Below are positions 16,608-25,345 of a DNA stretch of 33,323 bases, piece after piece. This DNA is from Leptospiraceae bacterium (lineage in GTDB: Bacteria > Spirochaetota > Leptospiria > Leptospirales > Leptonemataceae). Each line of letters begins with the position of its first letter. Position 1 is the first letter of the stretch. The notes beneath the pieces were generated by a model. That model was not told the DNA's origin. It did no database searches and worked only from the letters and a program-made list of their open reading frames with translations. The position numbers and the translations under genes are program-made. The stretch is taken from the NCBI GenBank assembly GCA_026005135.1, contig BPKM01000013.1:1-33323 (forward strand). The letters are read 5' to 3'.

Positions 16608-19600
16608 TTAACTACAACCAGTAGTAGCACCACAACTTACACATTTTAAACAGGTTCCATTTCGAACCATAGTAAATTGTCCACATTCTGGACAGGGATC
16701 GCCTTCGTATCCTTGCATTTTTGCTATTGTTATTAAAGAAGTTTTTGTTTGTAATTCTTTTTCCAGCTGAATTTCTGTTTTAGCTTGCTCTATGTTTGTT
16801 TGTTTCTTAGATACTATCCAGGATGGTAGATCTCGTTCTACATTAAGATGATCGCTATTTTTCACACTTACTTGATGTTTTTGTACTGCATCAGGACTGA
16901 TTGATTCTGGATCAATTTGTGCGAGATCATATCTTCCAAGATAGGTTATAGCTAATTCTCTAAAAATATAATCAATAATAGAAGTTGCCATTTTAATATG
17001 GGGATTTCCCTGAACCATTCCATTGGGTTCAAATTTTGTAAAAACAAATGCATCTACAAATTCTTCTAAGGGAACACCATATTGTAATCCAAGCGATACT
17101 GCAATAGCAAAACAGTTCATTAATGAGCGGAAAGCAGCACCTTCTTTATGCATATCGAGAAAGATTTCTCCTAATCTTCCATCTTCATATTCTCCTGTTC
17201 TTAAATAGATCTTATGTCCTCCCACAATTGCTTTTTGAGTATATCCTGCTCTTCTGGTTGGTAAACGCTGTCTTTTCGATACAACTCTTTCCATTCTTTC
17301 TGCAACTTTTTCTATCTTTTCTGCTGTTCGTTCTGTTGCTTCTAAATCCTTTAAAAATTGATCTTCTTCTAGAGCAATATTTAAAGGTTGAGATAATTTA
17401 CTACCATCTCTATATAATGCAATTGCTTTTGTCATTACTCTCCAGGCAAATTCATACGCCTGTTTTACATCTTCTATAGTCGCATTTGCTGGTAAATTAA
17501 TGGTTTTAGAAATTGCTCCAGAAATAAAAGGCTGCGCTGATGCCATCATCAATATATGGGATTTCCAGGATAAGAATCTTTTTCCATATTTTCCACATTT
17601 ATTCGCACAATCGAATACAGGATAATGTTCTTCTTTAAGATGGGGAGCTCCTTCTATTGTACCTGTTCCTGTTACATAATCATTAGCTTTTCTAATTTCT
17701 TCTTCTGAAAAACCTAAGAATTTTAATAAATCAAAATCCTTTGGAAGTTCATTTACATTTTTTCCAGTAATTCTTTCTATAAATTTATCTCCAAGTGTAA
17801 AGCGATTCAATATAAATCTTATATCAAAAGCAGATGGAAGTAATGATTCTATTTTTTGTAATGTTTCATCATCAAATCCTTTTTGTTTTAAAGTAAGATG
17901 ATTGATATAAGGTGCATTTTTTAAACTGCCATAACCTACAGCATATTTAATAATATCTTCTATTTCTTGTTCATTATAACCAAGAACACGCAAAGCATAA
18001 GGTACAGATTGATTTATGATTTTAAAATATCCACCACCTTCCAGTTTTTTATATTTTACTAAAGCGAAATCTGGTTCTATGCCTGTTGTATCACAATCCA
18101 TTACAAGACCGATGGTACCAGTAGGTGCAATGGCAGTAAATTGAGCATTGCGATAACCATATTGTTCTCCTAATTGTAAAGCTCTATCTGCTTCTTCCTG
18201 AGCAGCTTTTAATAAATTTTCTGGACAATATTCTGGATTAATTCCAATAGGTGTAATTGATAATCCTTCATATTCTTCTGGTAATGCATTATAGGCTGCT
18301 CTTCTATGATTTCGCATTACTCTGAGCATATGTTTTTTATTTCTTTCGTACCCTTTAAATGGTCCTAATTCCTTTGCCATTTCTGCACTTGTAGCAGCTG
18401 CATTTAAATGCATAATAGCAGTAATTGCACCAGCTACTGCTCTACCTTTTTCAGAATCATAAGGTATTCCCATTTGCATTAATAATGCTCCTAAATTCGC
18501 ATACCCCAACCCCAATGTTCTAAATTCATAAGATAATTTAGCAATTTCTTTAGAAGGAAATTGTGCCATAGTAACAGATATTTCTAAGGTAATTGTCCAT
18601 AATCGAGAAACATGGCGAAAAGCTATATCATCAAATTCATTTGTTTTATGATTTAAAAATTTAATTAGATTTATAGAAGCTAAATTACAAGCAGTATCAT
18701 CTAAGAACATATATTCAGAACAGGGATTAGATGCTCTAATTTCTCCATCTTCTGGACAGGTATGCCATTCATTGATTGTTGTATGAAATTGCAATCCGGG
18801 ATCTGCACATGCCCAGGCAGAAAAAGCAATTTTATCCCATAATTTTCGAGCTGGTATGGTTTTATATGGAACTGGTTTTCTATTTTGTGCTTTTGCTTTC
18901 TCTAATTCTGTTCTCCAGTATAAATGCCATTCTTTATCCTGTAAAACAGCCTGCATAAATTCATTTGTTAAACGAATAGAATTATTAGAATTCTGTCCAG
19001 ATACAGTTTGATAGGCTTCCGATTGCCAATCCGTAGTAAATTCTTCTATTTCAATGGATTTTACACCCTGTTTTGCTAATTCAATCAATCGGATAATAAA
19101 AGTATCTGGCAAATAAACTTTCTTTGCATTATATACTGCTTTTTTTAAATTTAGATTTTTATTATAATCATATTTTATGTTTTCATCAGATTCGCTATGA
19201 ATAGCTTTTAATATTTCATTTGCATGTTGTTTGACAAGTTTTGAACCAACAACTAAATCAAGAACCTTATATTCTTCTTTTACCTTCCAATCTATAAATT
19301 CTTCTATATCTGGATGATCAATATCAAGACATACCATTTTAGCTGCTCTACGTGTAGTACCACCAGATTTAATGGCACCTGCTGCTCTATCGCCAATCTT
19401 TAAAAAGCTCATTAAACCACTACTTTTTCCACCACCAGATAAAGGTTCTCCTTCTCCTCTAATATTAGAAAAATTTGTACCAGTTCCAGAACCATATTTG
19501 AATAATCTTGCTTCTTTTACCCATAAATCCATTATACCACCTTCATTGACTAAATCATCTTTAACAGATTGAATAAAGCAAGCATGTGGTTGAGGTCTTA

Positions 19601-20225
19601 CATAAGCATATTCGGAACGGACTAATTCTTCTGTTACTGGATCAACATAATAATGCCCTTGACTTCTTCCTTCAATACCATAAGCCCAATATAAACCAGT
19701 ATTAAACCATTGCGGGGAATTAGGAGCTCCAATTTGATTTGCTAAAATAAATAGCATTTCTTCGTAATAGGATAAGGCATCTTCTTCGGTAGTAAAATAA
19801 CCATGTTTCCAGCCCCAATAAGTCCAGGTACCAGCTAAACGTACAAATACTTGTTTAGCAGAAAATTCACTTCCAAAACGTTTTTCTTCTGGTATAGATT
19901 GTAATTTTTCGTAATCGGGAATTCTTCTTTGCAACCATTCTGGTACATTTTCTTCTTTGACAGGTTTTGTATATAAAGGTACACCAGCTTTTCTAAAATA
20001 TTTTTGTGCTAAAATATCTACTGCAACCTGAGACCAATGTTTTGGTACTTCTACATTTTCCATAGAGAAAACAATGGTTCCATCTGGATTAATAATTTTT
20101 GAGGTTTTTTTATCCCAATCTATTAAATCCCAGACTCTACTTTCCCATGGTTTATCCCAATTTATACAAAAATCTTTGCTTTTGATATTTTGTAATTGTT
20201 TTGTGTAAAAACGATTAATTTTCAT
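16608..20225 (-). CDS. nrdJ: Vitamin B12-dependent (class II) ribonucleotide reductase
   Basis: A 1205-residue enzyme that reduces ribonucleotides to deoxyribonucleotides with adenosylcobalamin, independent of oxygen. Family segments include [47 protein letters not shown] (about 246-258), [45 protein letters not shown] (active-site Cys region) and [19 protein letters not shown]. The C-terminus ends in a cysteine cluster, CPECGQ and [14 protein letters not shown], which re-reduces the active site. Length fits the long NrdJ type. AGGAG eight bases before ATG 20225 supports the start. It stands alone, with its own terminator and a palindrome upstream; no cobalamin riboswitch is evident. Confidence 0.93.
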   Translation of the reverse strand: MKINRFYTKQLQNIKSKDFCINWDKPWESRVWDLIDWDKKTSKIINPDGTIVFSMENVEVPKHWSQVAVDILAQKYFRKAGVPLYTKPVKEENVPEWLQRRIPDYEKLQSIPEEKRFGSEFSAKQVFVRLAGTWTYWGWKHGYFTTEEDALSYYEEMLFILANQIGAPNSPQWFNTGLYWAYGIEGRSQGHYYVDPVTEELVRSEYAYVRPQPHACFIQSVKDDLVNEGGIMDLWVKEARLFKYGSGTGTNFSNIRGEGEPLSGGGKSSGLMSFLKIGDRAAGAIKSGGTTRRAAKMVCLDIDHPDIEEFIDWKVKEEYKVLDLVVGSKLVKQHANEILKAIHSESDENIKYDYNKNLNLKKAVYNAKKVYLPDTFIIRLIELAKQGVKSIEIEEFTTDWQSEAYQTVSGQNSNNSIRLTNEFMQAVLQDKEWHLYWRTELEKAKAQNRKPVPYKTIPARKLWDKIAFSAWACADPGLQFHTTINEWHTCPEDGEIRASNPCSEYMFLDDTACNLASINLIKFLNHKTNEFDDIAFRHVSRLWTITLEISVTMAQFPSKEIAKLSYEFRTLGLGYANLGALLMQMGIPYDSEKGRAVAGAITAIMHLNAAATSAEMAKELGPFKGYERNKKHMLRVMRNHRRAAYNALPEEYEGLSITPIGINPEYCPENLLKAAQEEADRALQLGEQYGYRNAQFTAIAPTGTIGLVMDCDTTGIEPDFALVKYKKLEGGGYFKIINQSVPYALRVLGYNEQEIEDIIKYAVGYGSLKNAPYINHLTLKQKGFDDETLQKIESLLPSAFDIRFILNRFTLGDKFIERITGKNVNELPKDFDLLKFLGFSEEEIRKANDYVTGTGTIEGAPHLKEEHYPVFDCANKCGKYGKRFLSWKSHILMMASAQPFISGAISKTINLPANATIEDVKQAYEFAWRVMTKAIALYRDGSKLSQPLNIALEEDQFLKDLEATERTAEKIEKVAERMERVVSKRQRLPTRRAGYTQKAIVGGHKIYLRTGEYEDGRLGEIFLDMHKEGAAFRSLMNCFAIAVSLGLQYGVPLEEFVDAFVFTKFEPNGMVQGNPHIKMATSIIDYIFRELAITYLGRYDLAQIDPESISPDAVQKHQVSVKNSDHLNVERDLPSWIVSKKQTNIEQAKTEIQLEKELQTKTSLITIAKMQGYEGDPCPECGQFTMVRNGTCLKCVSCGATTGCS

Positions 20226-20279
20226 GTAATGCTCCTAATTCTCATAAATTCTCATATAATGTTTAGTAATCACAATTTA

Positions 20280-20300
20280 AGTACTTAAAATATAAGTACT
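20280..20300. promoter_or_regulatory. Palindromic operator candidate upstream of nrdJ
   Basis: AGTACTTA, spacer AAATA, TAAGTACT: a perfect 8-bp inverted repeat 55-75 bases before the nrdJ start, in the region shared with the divergent ceramidase-like gene. The left half is itself palindromic (TTAAGTACTTAA). It does not match the NrdR-box consensus I recall, so the regulator is unknown. Confidence 0.5.
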
Positions 20301-20432
20301 AAAATTTTGTTCAGATGTAAACTCTTTTTTCTTTGTTTTTTAGAATAGATTACAAAAAATTATATCGGTAAAACTTTGGATAAAAATCGATGAAAATTCT
20401 CTAAAAATCATTCCATTTTTAAAATATAATTA

Positions 20433-20461
20433 TTGACATTCAATTAAATAAATATTAATAA
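20433..20461 (+). promoter_or_regulatory. Promoter of the ceramidase-like gene
   Basis: TTGACA (20433-20438), a 17-base spacer, TAATAA (20456-20461). The expected transcription start falls at or within a base or two of ATG 20470, so the mRNA would be leaderless; no Shine-Dalgarno sequence is present. Confidence 0.55.
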
Positions 20462-20469
20462 ATCCATTT

Positions 20470-21246
20470 ATGATAGAAAAAAATAAACTCCATTTAGTTC
20501 AATGGCTATCATTTGCTTTTTTAGGGATTTATATTTTACTAAATTTATATTTAGAAAATTATCTCCCTATTCAATATAATACAGAACAATTACAAAATTG
20601 TCTTGGTATTGCTACCTGTTTACCAGATAATTGTTTTTGTGAAAAAGTCTATACCAATCAAATTGCTCAACCTATTAATAGTTTTACCAATATATTTTAT
20701 TTATATACAGGTATTTTGATTTTATTTCAGTTAAAAAAATGGGATTTATTTTCTATTATTTATTCTTATATTGTGATTTTACTCAGTATTGGTAGTTTTT
20801 TTTACCATGCAACAATGACATTTTTTGGAATGTGGCTTGATGTATTTTCTATGTATATGTATATTCTTTTTCTTATTATATACCTTCTTTATAAAACCCA
20901 TTTTATAAAAAAAAATCAGGCTATCATAATTTATTTAATAGGTTTGATTTTATCTGGAATTTTTTTATATGATTCTCCTTTATTTCGAAGATTTCTTTTT
21001 GGTTTTTATGTGATTATAACAATTTTTGTTTTTCAAAGAGTAAAAAATCATATTCCTATAAAACCAAAAAACTTTTATATAGCATTAATTCTTTTTGCTA
21101 TTTCTTATGGTATATGGCTTTTAGATTATTATAAAATCTTTTGCAATCCAGAAAGTATAATTCAGGGACATGGCATCTGGCATACCATCGATAGTATTGT
21201 TATTTATTATATCTATCTTTTTATCAAAGAAAATTTTTTAGTATAG
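20470..21246 (+). CDS. Ceramidase-like integral membrane hydrolase
   Basis: This 258-residue protein has about seven hydrophobic segments. It carries the scattered metal-ligand pattern of the alkaline ceramidase/CREST superfamily: CFCEKV and PINSFTNIFYL before the second helix, SFFYHATMTFFGMWLDVFSMY (His at about 116, Asp at about 127) and GHGIWHTIDS (two His at about 235 and 239). The family hydrolyses amide bonds of lipids in the membrane with a zinc ion. The natural substrate here is unknown, since most bacteria lack ceramides. It is divergent from nrdJ and followed by the biotin carboxylase gene. Confidence 0.72.
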   Translation: MIEKNKLHLVQWLSFAFLGIYILLNLYLENYLPIQYNTEQLQNCLGIATCLPDNCFCEKVYTNQIAQPINSFTNIFYLYTGILILFQLKKWDLFSIIYSYIVILLSIGSFFYHATMTFFGMWLDVFSMYMYILFLIIYLLYKTHFIKKNQAIIIYLIGLILSGIFLYDSPLFRRFLFGFYVIITIFVFQRVKNHIPIKPKNFYIALILFAISYGIWLLDYYKIFCNPESIIQGHGIWHTIDSIVIYYIYLFIKENFLV

Positions 21247-21358
21247 CAGGAACAAGAAATTCGAAATTATTGACAAAGAATATAAAGTCTAAATTTTGTT
21301 TAAGAATAACAATTATTAAATATTTTTTATATTTTTTCTTAAATAAAGAGGTTAAATT

Positions 21359-24136
21359 ATGAATAAAACACAAGTAAATCAGCAAACAATAAGATATATA
21401 AACGAAAAAAGTGAATGGGTTAGAAGTTTTGCCTGTAATCATATCAGTGTTTTAATTGTTTGCCGTGGACCAATTCGAAAAGAAGCAATGGATGTATTTG
21501 AATCCTTAGGAATTCGTTATGGTATTTTACTTTCAGAAAAAGATTCTGTAACTTATCCCCAAACCTTAGCACCAGAAATTCGACAGATTAAAGACCCAGA
21601 AAGGATACATCGTATACCAGATTATACGGGAGTAACTCAGGAAGAAAGAAATCAAAGGATACAGGATATTATTCATATTTGTAAAGAATATAACTATACC
21701 CATGTATTTGCTGGTTATGGGTTTATGGCAGAAGATGCCCATTTTGTTATGTCCTTAGAAAATGCTGGCATTGGATTTATTGGTCCAGAATCTAATGTTC
21801 ATTTAAAAGCTGGTTCAAAGGATAATGCAAAAAAAATTGCTCGAAGTGTTAATGTTTCTGTAACACCAGGTATAGACAATATTACTTCTTTAACGTTAAT
21901 AGATAAAGTGGGAGGACGTCAGGGATTATTATCTTTAATAGAAAAGCACCATTTTGAAATTCCCCATATAAATGATTTAAATGACGAAGAATTAGCAGAA
22001 GAAATTTTAAACCAGAGTTATAAAAAAAGTATTCCTTTAATTACATTAGAAGATTTACAAAAAAAAGCAAAAGAAGAAATTGCAAAACTCTTAGAAAAAA
22101 ATCCGGGTAAAAGAATTCGTTTAAAACATGTTGGTGGTGGTGGTGGAAAAGGACAACGAATAGTAACATCTGCTGATCAGGTTCCTGATGCTGTTTTAGA
22201 AGTTTTATCAGAATCTAAAGCTTTAGGTCCAAGTGATAATAAAAACTTTTTAATAGAAATGAATATAGAAAATACACGTCATAATGAAATTCAATTATTA
22301 GGAAATGGAGAATGGGCTATTTCTCTTGGAGGTAGAGATTGTAGTATTCAGATGTATGAACAAAAATTAGTGGAATTATCTATTACAGATGAACTTTATA
22401 AATATGAAATTGAACGATTAAAAAAAGAAAATAAAATCGATTGGGCTAAACGACTCGAAAAAGATCGAGAATTTTTAAGACAAATGGAAGAACAGGCGGA
22501 ACGATTTGCTCTTGCAGTTGGACTAAATTCTGCTTCTACCTTTGAATGTATTGTATCTGATGATGGATTTTATTTTATGGAAATGAATACAAGAATTCAG
22601 GTGGAACATCGTGTAACAGAAATGGTTTATGGTTTACGTTTTAGAAATCCCGATAACCCCGAAGAATATTTTGATGTAGAATCCTTAGTAGAAGCAATGG
22701 TGCTATGCGCAGTTCATGGGAAACGACTTCCAAAACCAGAAAGATATTTAAGAAATTTAGCAGGTGGAGAAATTCGTCTAAATGCAATGAATCAGGCATT
22801 ACAACCACATGCAGGAGGTATTATTGAATATTGGTCAGAACCAGTAGAATATGAATTAAGAGATGATCAGGGAATTGGCATACGAAATCCAGATACCAAT
22901 GCATTTATACATTATCATCTTGCTGGTGCCTACGATTCTAATATTGCATTAATTGTTTCCTGGGGAAATTCCAGAACCCAGAATTTAGAACGATTAGGAG
23001 ATATATTACGACAAATGGAATTACGTGGTTCTGAACTTTCTACCAATAGAGAATTTCATATGGGTATGATGTATTTCTTATTAGGTTTAGATCCTATGGC
23101 TCGTCCAGATACAAAAGTAACTGTTCCTTATTTAGCACTTGTAGGTAATCTTGCATATTACTCCAATCAAATTGATATTGATTTTGCCTGGGAAAAAATG
23201 TTAAAATTTTATGTGGATTTTTATGGAAATTCTATTCGAAATGTTCTTGATTATAAATTAACACTTATAACAAGACCTATAAAGATTTTATTAAAAGAAC
23301 CACATTTACTTACTGGTTGGCTTCGTTATAATTATTTAAGGAATTTTGACTTTGATGAAAATCAAAAAATTCGATGGTATAAAAATCCCTTATTTGTTTT
23401 AGATGAATTATATACCTATCTACATTTAGAAGAAAGAGATGCTCCTGCTTTACAGAAAATATGGTCTCATGATTATGAATTATTACAAAAAGGGTTAAAT
23501 TTTTATAAAGATTTATATGAACACTATAAAGATCTACCAGAAAAATTTTATGAATTACATGAATATCTTATCGAAAACTTTAGAACATCAGAAGAAAAAC
23601 AGGAAATATTATCTGCACATTTAGGATTTATTATAGGGTTGGAATTATTAGAAATTCTTATTTTAATTGGAAAAAAAAGTAAAATATTTGATGTATACTT
23701 AGATAAAGAAATGCATATTGTTTTACCAGAAGAATTTTATGATGTTCAAAAACAAAAAGAATATATTAAAAATTTAGCACCACCACCCGTTGCTTCTTCC
23801 GATACGATTGTTGCCCCAATGGGAGGAATGATTTATTTTAGAGAAACACCCGATAGTCCACCCTATGTAAATGAAGGTGATCATTTCGAAGCTGGTCAAC
23901 CTCTATTTATTATAGAAGTTATGAAAATGTTTAATAAAATACCAGCAGAATTTTCTGGAACAATTGTAGAAAAATTAGTAAAACAGGATGGTGTTGTAGT
24001 AAGAAAAGGTCAACCTATCTTTAAAGTAAAACCAGATGAAGAAATCAAAGTACTAACACATGAGGAAATCGAGAAGCAAAAACAATTTTTTACAGAAGAA
24101 ATTTTAGATTTAATTTATAAAAATGCAAATGAATAA
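21359..24136 (+). CDS. Biotin carboxylase fused to biotin-carrier domain
   Basis: A 925-residue protein. The N-terminal biotin carboxylase domain (about 25-520) shows ISVLIVCRGPIRKEAM, the ATP-grasp glycine loop KHVGGGGGKGQRIV, and FMEMNTRIQVEHRVTEMVYG. A helical region (about 560-800) follows without carboxyltransferase motifs. A C-terminal biotinyl domain has EVMKM with Lys856 as the biotin site. It carboxylates biotin with ATP and bicarbonate; the carboxyltransferase partner must be encoded elsewhere, so acetyl-CoA, propionyl-CoA or another acceptor cannot be decided. I know similar long proteins from Leptospira. AGAGG before ATG 21359 supports the start. Its 3' end overlaps the BFD gene by 14 bases. 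Confidence 0.85.
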   Translation: MNKTQVNQQTIRYINEKSEWVRSFACNHISVLIVCRGPIRKEAMDVFESLGIRYGILLSEKDSVTYPQTLAPEIRQIKDPERIHRIPDYTGVTQEERNQRIQDIIHICKEYNYTHVFAGYGFMAEDAHFVMSLENAGIGFIGPESNVHLKAGSKDNAKKIARSVNVSVTPGIDNITSLTLIDKVGGRQGLLSLIEKHHFEIPHINDLNDEELAEEILNQSYKKSIPLITLEDLQKKAKEEIAKLLEKNPGKRIRLKHVGGGGGKGQRIVTSADQVPDAVLEVLSESKALGPSDNKNFLIEMNIENTRHNEIQLLGNGEWAISLGGRDCSIQMYEQKLVELSITDELYKYEIERLKKENKIDWAKRLEKDREFLRQMEEQAERFALAVGLNSASTFECIVSDDGFYFMEMNTRIQVEHRVTEMVYGLRFRNPDNPEEYFDVESLVEAMVLCAVHGKRLPKPERYLRNLAGGEIRLNAMNQALQPHAGGIIEYWSEPVEYELRDDQGIGIRNPDTNAFIHYHLAGAYDSNIALIVSWGNSRTQNLERLGDILRQMELRGSELSTNREFHMGMMYFLLGLDPMARPDTKVTVPYLALVGNLAYYSNQIDIDFAWEKMLKFYVDFYGNSIRNVLDYKLTLITRPIKILLKEPHLLTGWLRYNYLRNFDFDENQKIRWYKNPLFVLDELYTYLHLEERDAPALQKIWSHDYELLQKGLNFYKDLYEHYKDLPEKFYELHEYLIENFRTSEEKQEILSAHLGFIIGLELLEILILIGKKSKIFDVYLDKEMHIVLPEEFYDVQKQKEYIKNLAPPPVASSDTIVAPMGGMIYFRETPDSPPYVNEGDHFEAGQPLFIIEVMKMFNKIPAEFSGTIVEKLVKQDGVVVRKGQPIFKVKPDEEIKVLTHEEIEKQKQFFTEEILDLIYKNANE

Positions 24137-24347
24137 AATCTGTTTTTGCACAAATTTAACAAAAGAAAAAATAAAAGATATAGTTCATTCTAATAATAGT
24201 ATAACATTTAAAAAATTTATAAAAAAAACAGGAGCCACTCAATACTGTGGTTCCTGCTATTCTGATGTAAAACATTATTTTTTTTATTTTCAATATCAAA
24301 AAAAAATTTGCAAAGAGGGAAATTATTTTTTATTTCATAATATATGA
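24123..24347 (+). CDS. BFD-type [2Fe-2S] small protein
   Basis: This 74-residue protein has the four-cysteine pattern of bacterioferritin-associated-ferredoxin-like domains: CFC near the N-terminus (residues 7 and 9), then helix TNLTKEKIKDIV, then YCGSC (about 42-45). Such domains hold a [2Fe-2S] cluster and act in electron transfer or iron release; they occur alone or within larger enzymes. The last 25 residues are Phe/Tyr/Lys-rich and not part of the domain. It overlaps the biotin carboxylase gene by 14 bases and the deacetylase gene by 4 (ATGA), so the three are translationally linked. Its partner is unknown; no bacterioferritin gene is near. Confidence 0.72.
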   Translation: MQMNKICFCTNLTKEKIKDIVHSNNSITFKKFIKKTGATQYCGSCYSDVKHYFFYFQYQKKICKEGNYFLFHNI

Positions 24348-25279
24348 AGACTGCAATATTCTATGATGATTTATTTTTAAAACATGATACAGGAAGCTAT
24401 CATCCAGAAATTCCAGAACGTTTAACTGCCATTATAAAACGTTTAGAAGAAAAAAATCTTCTGGATAAATTTATACCATTAAAAAAACGATTTGCAACCA
24501 AAGACGAATTAGAATTGGTACATCATGACTCTTATATTGATTATGTACAGCATTTAGCACAAAAAGGTGGTGGATATTTAGATGGAGATACCCCCATTAG
24601 TAAATATTCCTACGAAGCAGCAAAACTGGCTGCTGGTTCCGGCTTAGAAGCCATAGACGAAATACAAAATGGTAATATTGAATCTGCTATTTTACTTGTT
24701 AGACCACCAGGACATCATTCTCTTAAAAGTCGAGGAATGGGATTTTGTTTATTTAATAATATTGCTATTGCAGCACGATATGCCCTACAAAAAGGTTTTA
24801 AAAAGATTGCTATTTTAGACTGGGACGTACATCATGGTAATGGAACACAGGATGAATTTTATAAAGATAAAAATGTATTATTTATAAGTATTCATCAATT
24901 TCCTTTTTATCCCGGAACAGGTGCTATTGACGAAATAGGAGAAGGAGAAGGAAAAGGTTATACTTTAAATGTACCAATGCCAAGAGGAAGTACTGATGCT
25001 GATTATAAAAAAGCCTTCGAAAATAAAATATTACCAAAAATAATTGAATATGAACCAGAAATCTTATTAATCAGTGCAGGTTTTGACGCTCATAAACTCG
25101 ATCCCTTAGGCGGCATAGAACTTTCTACTTCTATGTATGAATGGATGACAGATAAAATTACAAAATTAGCAAAAGAATGTTGTAATGGCAAAATCATTTC
25201 TTTTTTAGAAGGCGGCTATTCCTTAAAAGCCTTAGCAGAATCCTTAGAAGCCCATTCCACAGTCTTACTGGATTCCTGA
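24344..25279 (+). CDS. HDAC-superfamily zinc deacetylase (class II-like)
   Basis: This 311-residue protein has all the landmarks of the histone-deacetylase/acetoin-utilisation superfamily: HPEIPERL near the start, RPPGHHS (catalytic His pair, about 126-132), DWDVHHGNGTQ (metal Asp and His), SIHQFPFYPGTG, SAGFDAHKLDPLGG (metal Asp) and EGGYSL. Bacterial members remove acetyl groups from polyamines or protein lysines. The substrate is not shown by sequence. The ATG overlaps the stop of the BFD gene, and the operon also holds a biotin carboxylase, so a link to acyl metabolism is possible. It converges on the WD40 gene across a 66-base gap. Confidence 0.85.
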   Translation: MKTAIFYDDLFLKHDTGSYHPEIPERLTAIIKRLEEKNLLDKFIPLKKRFATKDELELVHHDSYIDYVQHLAQKGGGYLDGDTPISKYSYEAAKLAAGSGLEAIDEIQNGNIESAILLVRPPGHHSLKSRGMGFCLFNNIAIAARYALQKGFKKIAILDWDVHHGNGTQDEFYKDKNVLFISIHQFPFYPGTGAIDEIGEGEGKGYTLNVPMPRGSTDADYKKAFENKILPKIIEYEPEILLISAGFDAHKLDPLGGIELSTSMYEWMTDKITKLAKECCNGKIISFLEGGYSLKALAESLEAHSTVLLDS

Positions 25280-25280
25280 G

Positions 25281-25310
25281 TAATAAAAAATTAGATTTTA
25301 GTTTTTATTA
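25281..25310. terminator. Possible bidirectional AT-only terminator
   Basis: TAATAAAAA (25281-25289) and TTTTTATTA (25302-25310) form a perfect 9-bp stem between the convergent deacetylase and WD40 genes. Both arms end in runs of T on their own strand. With no G-C pairs, its strength is doubtful. Confidence 0.4.
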
Positions 25311-25345
25311 TATAATTTATAATAAATTTTATACTCTTTTTTGGT

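Noticed and set aside
16700..19600. Several plus-strand ORFs of 60-118 codons opposite nrdJ
   Set aside because: nrdJ is intact and conserved across the whole stretch; the opposing frames have no start signals or recognisable sequence.
20226..20469. Cobalamin riboswitch upstream of nrdJ
   Set aside because: I found no B12-box-like sequence or long structured leader; only the 21-bp palindrome stands out.
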